Source of the DNA: Lachancea kluyveri NRRL Y-12651
Lineage: Eukaryota > Ascomycota > Saccharomycetes > Saccharomycetales > Saccharomycetaceae
Direction of reading: 5' to 3'
Assembly: GCA_000149225.2 (NCBI GenBank)
Contig: CM000691.1
Location: 310,001 to 374,000, forward strand
Length of the DNA: 64,000 nucleotides
Positions 9,708 to 18,284 of the stretch are shown piece by piece. The translations under genes and the position numbers were made by a program. The notes beneath the pieces are model-generated. The model did not search any database and was not told the origin of the DNA. It was given only the letters and a program-made list of their open reading frames with translations. Each line of letters begins with the position of its first letter. Within the stretch, counting starts at the first letter, position 1.

Positions 9708-10885
9708 TTAGTTAGCGGTCATGACTTGCCAAACTCTGATAACGTTGTCGGTGTAACCGGCGAACAAAGTTTGACCATCAGCAGACCAAGACAAAGAGAT
9801 AGCATGTGGTTCAGCAGCCTTAGTGTAACCAGCAAATTCTGGTCTCAATTCGTCAACAACCTTTCTTTCTTCCAAGTTGAAGATCTTGATACCAGAAGAA
9901 GTGGCAGCGGTCAACCAGTATCTGTTTGGAGAGAAAGCCAAAGCGAAGACTTCGTCTTGAGCGTTCAAGGTGTACAAAGCAGTCTTTTCAGTCAAGTTCC
10001 ACAACATGATTTGACCGTCCTTACCGGCAGAGGCAACCAAAGAACCATCTGGAGAGGCAGTGACAGTGTTAACGTAGTTGTTGTGACCAATGAAGTCAGC
10101 TTCGATTTGGAAAGAGTGCAAGTTCCAGACCTGTACGACGATTGTTAGTAAACGTAATTCATTAAAAAAGAAAACCAAGAAACGTAGGAATTCTAGTGAC
10201 ATCAGAGATCTTGGTGATAAATATTATGTCTCATTCGAGGGATCAAGCCCCCGTCCGAAGTAGCAAATATTGAAGTACATCATATGTCATTTGATATTCC
10301 TTGGTGTATTGGATAAATGAGGGAGAAAAAGTTAGTAAAACATACCTTAACGACCTTGTCCATACCGGCAGAGATGACAGTAACGGTCTTGTCTTCTGGG
10401 TCTTCATTTGGAGCAACTCTGACTTGGGAAACCCAGTCGTTGTGGCCCAACAAGGTGACCATACATTCACCCAAGGTGTTCCAGACCTTAACGGTCTTGT
10501 CTCTAGAAGCGGAGACAATTTGGGTAGCTCTTCTGTCGATAGCAACAGACAAGACATCGGACTTGTGGCCAACGAATCTCTTGACACACTTACCGGTAGC
10601 CAATTCCCATAATCTGATGGTCTTATCCCAAGAAGCAGACAAAGCGTATTCACCGTCAGCAGTAACAGTACAGTCTTGGATGATGTGAGAGTGACCCTTG
10701 AAAGATCTAACTGGGACACCGTATTGTTGGTCGTCACCAGTCAATTTCCAAGTGATCAAAGTCTTGTCTCTGGAAGCAGACAACAACAAGTTTGGTTGAG
10801 CTGGGGAAGTGGCCAAACTGGTGACCCAGCCGTTGTGGCCTTCCAAGGTACCTCTCAAAACTAGAACTTCAGCGGATTCAGACAT
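9708..10885 (-). CDS. ASC1: RACK1 orthologue, WD-repeat ribosomal protein (one intron)
   Basis: Two exons, 10885-10346 and 10130-9708, encode 320 residues (S. cerevisiae Asc1, 319). Exon 1 is 540 nt and ends in phase 0; exon 2 resumes with VWNLHSFQ. Seven WD repeats form a beta-propeller ([33 protein letters not shown] and others). Asc1 sits on the 40S head next to the mRNA exit channel, recruits kinases and acts in ribosome collision responses. The intron hosts snR24, as in S. cerevisiae. Two perfect Rap1 sites lie 264-353 bp upstream, consistent with co-regulation with ribosomal protein genes. Confidence 0.97.
10131..10345 (-). other. ASC1 intron (215 nt)
   Basis: The 5' splice site GTATGT is at 10345-10340. 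The branch point TACTAAC is at 10150-10144 and the acceptor CAG at 10133-10131. A second TACTAAC at 10337-10331 lies only 8 nt from the donor, too close to act as a branch point. The C/D snoRNA snR24 fills the middle. Confidence 0.93.
10197..10291 (-). ncRNA. SNR24: C/D box snoRNA snR24 (U24), intron-encoded
   Basis: Box C (ATGATGT) is at 10283-10277 and box D (CTGA) at 10205-10202 on the minus strand. Segments TATTTGCTACTTC, CGAATGAGACATA and TATCACCAAGATCT match S. cerevisiae snR24 as I remember it, including the guide regions upstream of D' and D. In S. cerevisiae U24 directs 2'-O-methylation of 25S rRNA at C1437, A1449 and G1450 and is processed from the ASC1 intron. Exact ends are estimated from the boxes. 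Confidence 0.93.
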
Positions 10886-11148
10886 TGCTATACGATTTTA
10901 GTTAGATTTGTAAAGAAAGAGAGGTACAAATGAAAAAAAATGAGTACATACTTATAATAAGAGTAAGAATAAATTTTTCACGATGGAATAAATTGAAAAA
11001 AAAAAAAAATTGCATCGCATTGCATCGTTGTCGAGAATTTTTTTTTTTGCCTGCCTCTCTTCGCTTTGACACCTCGTCAAATGTGATTATTACAAGGACA
11101 CGAAAAGGTCGGTCGGAACCATGCTCGTGCTGAAATTTACGCTGTATG

Positions 11149-11160
11149 GTGTCCGGGTGT
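11149..11160 (-). promoter_or_regulatory. Rap1 binding site, ASC1 promoter
   Basis: The minus strand reads ACACCCGGACAC, a full match to the Rap1 consensus ACACCCRKACAY, 264 bp upstream of the ASC1 ATG. Confidence 0.75.
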
Positions 11161-11226
11161 ATGCGTATTCTTCAGCATACGTACGTGTGACTTTCAACAT
11201 CCTAACATTTTAAGAACAGTATCATT

Positions 11227-11238
11227 ACACCCAGACAC
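11227..11238 (+). promoter_or_regulatory. Second Rap1 binding site, ASC1 promoter
   Basis: The plus strand reads ACACCCAGACAC, also a full consensus match, in the opposite orientation and 78 bp from the first site. Paired Rap1 sites are typical of ribosomal protein genes. Confidence 0.75.
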
Positions 11239-12126
11239 AGATAATTGGTGGGGTTTTGGGTGAGAGTCCCTTAACCCGCACTGCCAGGGCATCTAACGAA
11301 GCTAGTCTTACCCTACCTGGCCCACCAAAGGTTACCCTTCTTTACCAGACGATGGTTGTAGATACAGCAGAAGGAGATATTTACACATGGGTTTGACGAT
11401 TGACAAACTCTTCACCGGCTTGACGGGTAGCTGCGGATCCGTAGCTGCGACACCCTCGACATACGATCTAATACTGTTTACAGAACGTTTCCAACACGTT
11501 TATATCTCCAAAGCGTTTACACTTGTCGAGAATGTGAGATTCTGATGTCACTTTGAACACGTCGCGGTGCATGGATGTTTGAGTCCAATGTGCATGGAAT
11601 ATCTGTTCGTTGGGCCAGCAAAGCAAGTTGTGTCTGGGAAATTGGATAAACTCTATTATCTCTGGATATGCACATTCACATTCACATTCACCTTTTTTTC
11701 CACTATGATACACAGACGTTGTGTAGTTGGCTTTCAAAGTATTCCTTGTTAATGTGATGGTTGACCCTAATGCAACGTCCATTTACAGGAACAGGCGAAC
11801 CTATCTGTAGTCGACCGTCGTTTAATCTTAGTCTTACCTGTGACGGTCTCAGGATCCTACACCCTTTCCACATGGATTGCCACTATTGCTGCTTGTAGTT
11901 TCAGGACACCTTTTTTTTGCACGAGTTCCATCGCTTCAGACGTCGGGTCCTGTTCGTGTATTTTTTTTTTTTTTTTTTGAGTAAACATACATGTATCATG
12001 TAATACGAACATCTGACGATTAAATCTTTGTTGAAATCAAAATACAAGATGTTCCCGCATGCTTTCGCCACTTGTTCAAACAACGGCGCTTACAACAACG
12101 TATACTCCGATCATTTTAATCAATAG

Positions 12127-14274
12127 ATGCCACCTTTGGATAAAAAATTAAAACAGATATTCAAAAACGCTACCAGAATTGCCCCGAAGATCTCTCAAAA
12201 GGGTGAATTGTTCGAATTGCGAAATGGCCTTGTATCGCAATATCCGCAAACCCGTAAAGATGCAATCAAAAAGACAATACAACAAATGACCGTCGGCAAG
12301 GACGTCTCGTCCTTATTCCCTGACGTACTCAAAAACATCGCAACTTCCGATATCGAACAAAAAAAATTGGTTTACTTATACGTTATGAATTATGCTGAAA
12401 CACATCCAGAGCTGTGCATCCTTGCTGTAAACACTTTTGTCAGTGATGCATCGGATCCCAATCCGCTGATCAGATGTATGGCAATTCGTACAATGTCCAT
12501 GATCCGTGTTGACAAGATTTTAGAGTACGTCGAAATCCCATTGCGTAGGACTTTACAGGACGACAACCCCTATGTTAGAAAGACCGCTGTTATATGTGTC
12601 GCTAAATTGTTCCAACTGAACAAACAGTTATGTGTGGAATTGGGAGTCTTGGATGATCTGATTGCTATGTTGGAAGATTCAAACCCGATGGTCGTCGCAA
12701 ATACGATTGCATCGCTGACAGAGATAAACGGCATGGATGCAGATGTGGTTCCCTTACAACAACTAATCAACTCCCATGTCTCCCAATTTTTACTTGCATT
12801 AAATGAATGCACCGAATGGGCCCGTATTACAATCTTGGACGCCTTGGCGGAATACAGTCCAAGGGATTCCATGGAGGCTCAAGACATAATCGATAGGGTT
12901 ACACCCCATTTACAACACGTCAATCCGGCCGTTGTACTGGCCACTATAAAGGTCATAGTCCAGAACTTGCCATTTGTTTCTTCCACAAACAACGAGACAA
13001 CAGCACAGCTGTTTTCCAAAATCTCATCGGCTTTGGTTTCACTGATGTCAACACCTCCAGAGATGCAATACGTTGCTCTAAGAAATATCAGAATCATCTT
13101 GGAGAAATATCCAATGGTATTGGCAAGGGAACTGCGCATATTCTACGTTAAATTTAACGACCCACTATACATCAAGCTCGAGAAAATCGACACCTTGGTA
13201 AGACTTGTCGATGCTTCTAATTTGAAGCAGTGTACTTTGCTATTGACAGAATTGAAAGAGTATGCCATGGAATTCGAGCCCGAATTTGTCTCCAGGGCTA
13301 TATCTGCGCTGGCACAACTCGGAATAAAATATTCAGACGCAAAGTTTGTCAGCAAAGTAATGGATATTTTGGTCGATTTGGTCGAAACTAGAGACACGTT
13401 TCAGGATGATTGTCTTGTTGCAATGTGTGACCTGTTGAGACATTCTCCTGAAAATGAAATACTTGTGGGCCAGCTGTGCAGCTTATTGAACACTTGGAGC
13501 TACCCAGAAACTTTGTTGCACACGGATAAAGCCAGATGCAACTACGTTTGGTTATTGGGCCATTATCCCAAACATTTTACTTCATTGGTTGAAAAGTTGA
13601 CACCGTTTATTGATAACTTCACCCAAGAAGAACCCTTGACCCAGATGTCACTTTTGTTGAGCATTGTCAGATTACATACTGAAATTCCAGGGGGCCTGCT
13701 ACAAAAGACTTTGGAATTGGCAGCAAACGAAACGCAAGAAGTTGACATCAGGGATATGGCGATGATGTATTGGAGATGCTTATCCTTGGACGGATCTGAT
13801 GAATTGGTCGCTGAACTATGCAATGCATCTTTGCCTCAGATCGATAACACCTTGGACAAATTTTCCCCAGAACTGCTTGAGACGTTGTTGAAAGAACTTT
13901 CCAACTTGAGTTCTGTATATTTCAAGCCAATTTCTGCTTACAGGAATCATCATCATGGCAGTAACAACATGATCAAGGGTAAAGCTATCGACGAGTTGAA
14001 GGATATGGCTAGAAACGAAATCGTGAAGAATATGAATGAAGACATCTTGTTGGATTTAGAAGGTGATGCTGATCATACAGCAACCGGTCCTAATGGCAGC
14101 GAATCCACTAATATACTGGATGAACTTAACGATCTATTCAACATGAGCACTACACAGACAAATACAGCGTCCATTGAAAATTCTTTGGGTGGCATGAACT
14201 TGAATCCCAAGCCTTCACAACAATCTCAAAAGGAAGAGTCAAGCAATACCAAGGACTTACTAGATTTGTTCTAA
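12127..14274 (+). CDS. APL2: AP-1 complex large beta subunit (beta-adaptin)
   Basis: The 715-residue protein has an N-terminal adaptin trunk of HEAT-like helical repeats (about 20-580, for example NPLIRCMAIRTMSMIRVDKI and DDNPYVRKTAVICVAKLF). An acidic and polar hinge and tail follow. The hinge contains a clathrin box LLDLE at about 641-645, and the protein ends with LLDLF. Apl2 (YKL135C, 726 aa) forms the AP-1 heterotetramer with Apl4, Apm1 and Aps1 for clathrin-dependent traffic between trans-Golgi and endosomes. The large C-terminal ear of metazoan beta-adaptins is absent, as in S. cerevisiae. Confidence 0.96.
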   Translation: MPPLDKKLKQIFKNATRIAPKISQKGELFELRNGLVSQYPQTRKDAIKKTIQQMTVGKDVSSLFPDVLKNIATSDIEQKKLVYLYVMNYAETHPELCILAVNTFVSDASDPNPLIRCMAIRTMSMIRVDKILEYVEIPLRRTLQDDNPYVRKTAVICVAKLFQLNKQLCVELGVLDDLIAMLEDSNPMVVANTIASLTEINGMDADVVPLQQLINSHVSQFLLALNECTEWARITILDALAEYSPRDSMEAQDIIDRVTPHLQHVNPAVVLATIKVIVQNLPFVSSTNNETTAQLFSKISSALVSLMSTPPEMQYVALRNIRIILEKYPMVLARELRIFYVKFNDPLYIKLEKIDTLVRLVDASNLKQCTLLLTELKEYAMEFEPEFVSRAISALAQLGIKYSDAKFVSKVMDILVDLVETRDTFQDDCLVAMCDLLRHSPENEILVGQLCSLLNTWSYPETLLHTDKARCNYVWLLGHYPKHFTSLVEKLTPFIDNFTQEEPLTQMSLLLSIVRLHTEIPGGLLQKTLELAANETQEVDIRDMAMMYWRCLSLDGSDELVAELCNASLPQIDNTLDKFSPELLETLLKELSNLSSVYFKPISAYRNHHHGSNNMIKGKAIDELKDMARNEIVKNMNEDILLDLEGDADHTATGPNGSESTNILDELNDLFNMSTTQTNTASIENSLGGMNLNPKPSQQSQKEESSNTKDLLDLF

Positions 14275-14468
14275 TTACAGGTAACAATAAAAATAACGTA
14301 GAAAAATTTCATATGTACATTAGGTAAGTTAGTATATACAAGAGAGAACAAGATCCTTTAATGATTTTCAGTTTCATTTTTTTTTTTTCTTTCTCATTTT
14401 TTTTTTCCCTTTTTCCTTTTCTCCTTTTTCCATTACTATTATGTACTTATCTGGGCCCTCAAGCCTGT

Positions 14469-14795
14469 TCAGTTCTTATCATTTTGTTCCTTCAACCGTT
14501 GTTCCAGTTTGGCTATCTTCCTCTCAACAATTCTATCCCTTTCTTCATCCAAATATTTGGGGTCCATCTGATAGAAGAGTAAGCACTCTCCCATTTGATC
14601 TCTTTCCTTTTCGCACGCAGGAAATACCTTTATACCGTGAGTCTTAGCGCAGTCTGCCATTCGTTTAACATACTCGGCACACTTGCCGTAAGCGAACGAC
14701 TTCAAGTTGGAGCGTGCTTCTTTTTCTTCACTGGGCTTCAAAACCCAGATAGGTAATCTATGCGATTGAACTGTATCTTTTTGGTCTTGAGACAT
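14469..14795 (-). CDS. CMC1: Twin CX9C copper-binding protein of the mitochondrial intermembrane space
   Basis: The 108-residue protein has two CX9C motifs, CAEYVKRMADC and CEKERDQMGEC, in a helical-hairpin layout, followed by a Lys/Glu-rich C-terminal helix. This matches Cmc1 (YKL137W, 111 aa), an intermembrane-space protein needed for cytochrome c oxidase assembly. Import depends on Mia40 oxidation of the four cysteines. The gene converges on APL2 across a pyrimidine-rich 194-bp gap. Confidence 0.93.
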   Translation of the reverse strand: MSQDQKDTVQSHRLPIWVLKPSEEKEARSNLKSFAYGKCAEYVKRMADCAKTHGIKVFPACEKERDQMGECLLFYQMDPKYLDEERDRIVERKIAKLEQRLKEQNDKN

Positions 14796-15049
14796 ACTTT
14801 ATCTGTAGCTTGTCGTCTGTATACTACACCATAACCTCTTAACCCAACCTTTGGTCTGGTGGCCTTTGTATAAACATCACCAATTTCTCCGCGTGGTACG
14901 CTAAACACGATTTATGCGTACACTATGATCTGAAAATTTTCAGCATGTTCTTTCCTTGTAGAAATCTAACTGGAACAAGTCTTGGATATAAGACTTGACG
15001 GCAAAACGAAGTTAAGTCTCGAAGGCCTACTACAAGAAGGAATTGCAAC

Positions 15050-15445
15050 ATGTTCGGCCCATTCAAACCTTCTAATACACTACTTGGCGGTCTATTATGG
15101 AAGATCCCATGGAGGATGTCTCGCCCCCAGAAACAAAGACAAAGACACAGATTACAACACGTTGACCAAGTATTGAAGAATTTAAACCTGGGCCTGCATA
15201 TTCAACGGTCAATCGATAAGGGTATAACCTACGAAAGTGCTTTAAGTGCCAAAAAAATGCTAAAACCTCGCAATAAGCATCTGCGCTTGTTGAATAAATC
15301 GTCCTTCTTCCCTTCAGAAAAACAGATGTCGTACAAGGACAAATACACCTTCTTCAACAGACAGGCTAGCGGATACAGAAAGGGTATTCACAAGCTACCT
15401 AAATGGACCAAAATATCTCAAAGAAAGAACCCTGATTTCTTCTAA
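15050..15445 (+). CDS. MRPL31: Mitochondrial large-subunit ribosomal protein MRPL31
   Basis: The 131-residue product begins [20 protein letters not shown] and is strongly basic ([18 protein letters not shown]). It has the same length as S. cerevisiae Mrpl31 (YKL138C). This is a fungal mitoribosome 54S subunit protein. The motif WKIPWRMS followed by a KxRxRxR region is characteristic. It converges with SPC24 across only 60 bp. Confidence 0.93.
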   Translation: MFGPFKPSNTLLGGLLWKIPWRMSRPQKQRQRHRLQHVDQVLKNLNLGLHIQRSIDKGITYESALSAKKMLKPRNKHLRLLNKSSFFPSEKQMSYKDKYTFFNRQASGYRKGIHKLPKWTKISQRKNPDFF

Positions 15446-15505
15446 AAATGGACATCTGCCCTCCTGTATATAGCCTTTCTTTACGTACATGTACATTCCA
15501 TAATG

Positions 15506-16117
15506 TTACAGTCGATCCCAGATATATTTTGTCTTGAAGTAGTCGCTTAGGTCGTCCTCAAGAGGCAATACGTCAAGCTTAGACTCATCGTTTCCTTGTC
15601 TGATTAGAGCCTGGTTGTTGTCAGTATCTAGGATGACTCCTAATGAACGATATAACTTCAATTTTAGAATATTGGCTCGCAAAGTTAGATCCTCCGGTTC
15701 TTGCTCTGAATTTTGTTCTTCATCTTCCGTTTCTAAATCTGCTAGGGGCCCTCTGATCAACTGTCCCATACCTTGGTCCAGTTCACTTCTCATTGTTACC
15801 AATTCTTGTTCTAACTTCTCCATCTCATCAACCAACTTTAAAAGGGCATCATTTTTGTTCTGCTGCTCTGCATCACTCATGAGTCCTTTCCTCTTATCCT
15901 CTAGTGTTTCTACTACACTTTGAAAGGCTTCGAGGTCCACCTGAAGTTGGTTCACTCGTCTCTGTTTCGTTACTAGCTTTTCTTTGACGGTACTCTGTAA
16001 CTGTGTTAGGTTACTGCTTATGCGGTCAAGGCTTTCAGTGTCATTTGTGATAGAGAAATTGGAACGTGTTTCTTGTAGTAAGCTTGAGGGATCTTCTAGA
16101 AATTGATCCTCTGACAT
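15506..16117 (-). CDS. SPC24: Kinetochore Ndc80-complex subunit Spc24
   Basis: A long N-terminal coiled coil (about 30-130) is followed by a small globular domain ending YIWDRL. The frame is open to 16162, but alignment of MSEDQFLEDPSSLLQETRSN with the S. cerevisiae start favours the ATG at 16117, giving 203 residues (213 in S. cerevisiae, YMR117C). Spc24 pairs with Spc25 and anchors the Ndc80 rod to the inner kinetochore. Another kinetochore gene, HSK3, lies divergently 122 bp away; in S. cerevisiae the two are on different chromosomes. Confidence 0.88.
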   Translation of the reverse strand: MSEDQFLEDPSSLLQETRSNFSITNDTESLDRISSNLTQLQSTVKEKLVTKQRRVNQLQVDLEAFQSVVETLEDKRKGLMSDAEQQNKNDALLKLVDEMEKLEQELVTMRSELDQGMGQLIRGPLADLETEDEEQNSEQEPEDLTLRANILKLKLYRSLGVILDTDNNQALIRQGNDESKLDVLPLEDDLSDYFKTKYIWDRL

Positions 16118-16239
16118 GTCTTGTTGAATCGCTGTTGTGACTCTTTCCGCTGATTGATCCAAGTACTTTTGTAAGAAAGATATCTCGCGTCCGTAAAACT
16201 ATCAACAACAGCTCTACAAAAGGAACAGAAGAAAACCTA

Positions 16240-16449
16240 ATGAAGGAAACCAAACAAAGACAATACACACACCTTGCTCAGCAGTTGCAGCTTTTGCAAA
16301 CTAACTTGCAGACCACCTCACAGCAAGTTAAGATAATGTCCAAGCAGTGTAATGATCACCTTGTTGGACAGTTGGGGAAGATACAGGCCTCTTGGTTCAT
16401 GGGCGGGAATAGATATTTTGAAGAAGAAATGTTGGGTAAGCAGAAATGA
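16240..16449 (+). CDS. HSK3: DASH/Dam1 complex subunit Hsk3
   Basis: This 69-residue, mostly helical protein (YTHLAQQLQLLQTNLQTTSQ) ends with a conserved-looking WFMGGNRYFEEEML segment. It has the same length as S. cerevisiae Hsk3 (YKL138C-A). Hsk3 is a small structural subunit of the Dam1/DASH ring that couples kinetochores to microtubule plus ends. It converges with CTK1, as in S. cerevisiae. Confidence 0.9.
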   Translation: MKETKQRQYTHLAQQLQLLQTNLQTTSQQVKIMSKQCNDHLVGQLGKIQASWFMGGNRYFEEEMLGKQK

Positions 16450-16531
16450 TAATATATGACACGTATGTACACTATATCACTTGTATAAAAAAAAAAGACA
16501 AAAAAAAAAAAAAAAATAAATGCATTACTTT

Positions 16532-17982
16532 CTATTTAGTTAGACTTTTTTCTTTCCTCTTTTGCTCTTCTCTTTCTTTCCGTTTCTGCTTCTTGGCTTC
16601 AAATTCATGCCAACCGTCAAATCCAATCAAATTTAAGGGTTCAGGTCGTGGTTCCTCTTTGAAATATTCACTTCTTAATGCTTCTGCTGCGCTCCACCTT
16701 TTATCCTGGTCATACAACAACAGGCCTTTCGCAAGTTCGAAGCAGTGATGTGACGGTAACAGGGAAGCAAATTTCTGTTCAAACGAACTTTCAAATTTTG
16801 TCTCTTGCTGAGGTATCATCATAAAAAACCAAGGCATGTTGAAAATATTGGGCCATTCCTCTACAGTGGGTGTCCCCATTACACTGAAAATGGCTTGCAG
16901 CTGTTCCAACTCGTTTGTTCCCTGGAAAATTGCCAGCTTATGAAATAACTCAACCAACAAACAACCACACCCCCACATGTCTACTTCGCTAGCGTATTTT
17001 GTAGTACCCATCAATAGTTCGGGCGGTCTGTACCATAGAGTAATGACTCTGTTGGTATAATCGCGCTCATCTTTCATTCTTCTTGCGAGACCAAAGTCTG
17101 TAATTTTCAATTGCCCCCGATTATCAATAAGTATGTTTGAGCCCTTAATATCTCTATGCAGAATTCTTCTCGAATGCAAGTATTGGATGCCTTCCAACAA
17201 TTGTTTGAAAATATGTTTACAATTTGCCGGTGAAAGGGATATTTCATTGTTTAGCAATATACCTGACAGATCGTTGTCCGCATATTCAAATATCATGTAT
17301 ACCGTCTTTGTACCCTCTACCATTATTTCCGACAACGTGCTCACATTTGGATGGTTGAAACTTTGCAATAGCTTGATCTCGCGAATGGAAGTGATGGGGA
17401 AACCTTCTCTTTCACCTTCTAATCTCAATCTTTTTAATGCTACTAATTTGCCCACGTGTAAGTTCTTGGCCTTGTAAACTTTACCATAGGTGCCCTCTCC
17501 GACCTGCAGAACTCGTTCATAAACTGAAGAAGAACGCTCAGTGGTAATTATTGCTGTTGGTGGTGTGGAAGGCTGCCTCACTGTGGTGGTTCGAATATCT
17601 GGATTGTACCGTGACAAAGGGCGTTCGGAGAAAGACATACTTTTGGGGCCAGTAGGCAACTCCAGCCCATTCACTTTTCTCTTTTTCGTGTGTTTACCAT
17701 CACCATGCGTGCTGTTTTTAGAGTCTACGCCTGTATTTGTATCGTATCTAGACGGAGGTCTTGCCTGCTGAGGGGCTTTGGATCCTTGGTATCTAGATCC
17801 GCTTTGAAATCTGTTGGAACCGCTGCCCACCCTTTGTCTCTTAGTGGTAGAGTGTCTATAATGTTGGTCATCGGCCCGTCTTTGTGGATAATTCCTTCGT
17901 TCTGTTACATGTAATTCGGTTAGTAAATCATTGCTTTATTTATTTCTGATGCATCTATGTAATACGTACGATCATATGACAT
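16532..17982 (-). CDS. CTK1: CTDK-I catalytic subunit, RNA polymerase II CTD kinase (one intron)
   Basis: Exon 1 is only 13 nt (17982-17970, MSYD plus one base). A 68-nt intron follows (17969-17902; donor GTACGT, branch TACTAAC at 17925-17919, acceptor CAG), then exon 2 (17901-16532). The total is 460 residues (528 in S. cerevisiae, YKL139W). The spliced start MSYDQRRNYPQ resembles S. cerevisiae MSYNNGN. After a basic, disordered N-terminus comes the CDK fold: GEGTYGKVYKAKN, the PITSIREI helix, HRDIKGSNILID, DFGLARR and the activation-loop segment TNRVITLWYRPPELL. Ctk1 phosphorylates Ser2 of the CTD in elongation. Without the intron the frame has no ATG start. Confidence 0.93.
17902..17969 (-). 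other. CTK1 intron (68 nt)
   Basis: The donor is GTACGT, a variant of GTATGT. A perfect TACTAAC branch point lies 14 nt before the CAG acceptor. Splicing joins C to AA to make a Gln codon and keeps the kinase frame. Confidence 0.88.
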
Positions 17983-18284
17983 TCTCTTCCACTTAGTTTT
18001 TGCAACTCGTTGTCTCTGCTGTTGGCTCTCGGTAAGGAAGCTCGTCCAAGATTAGTCCAATATACAAACTTGCCTCGCAAGATTTTTTTTTTTTTTGGTT
18101 TTATAAACCCGTAGTAAATGACTGGAAGGTGCGATGGACAAGTGTTTTCTAGTGATATTGAGTCTTTTCGCTTATCCATCTTGAACAATTGGATTTCTGT
18201 TGCGAGAGTTTCTTGGTCTTGTTTCAATTTCTCTGTTTCTTAAGCCTTGTATATATATTTTATTTTATTTTATTTTATTTTTGT

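Larger units (their letters stand above)
10886..12126. other. Long divergent promoter region, ASC1 / APL2
   Basis: 1.24 kb between divergent starts. The ASC1 side has A/T tracts and two Rap1 sites. Further right are a 9-nt direct repeat (GTAGCTGCG at 11427-11435 and 11441-11449), three tandem CATTCA units (11673-11690) and a T18-type tract near 11961. Open frames here are short and not protein-like. No tRNA or known ncRNA was recognised. Confidence 0.55.

Noticed and set aside
11260-11360. Possible SRP RNA or other structured RNA in the ASC1-APL2 gap
   Set aside because: A short CCCACCAAAGGTT segment looked suggestive, but no domain structure or promoter supports it, and synteny does not predict an RNA gene here.
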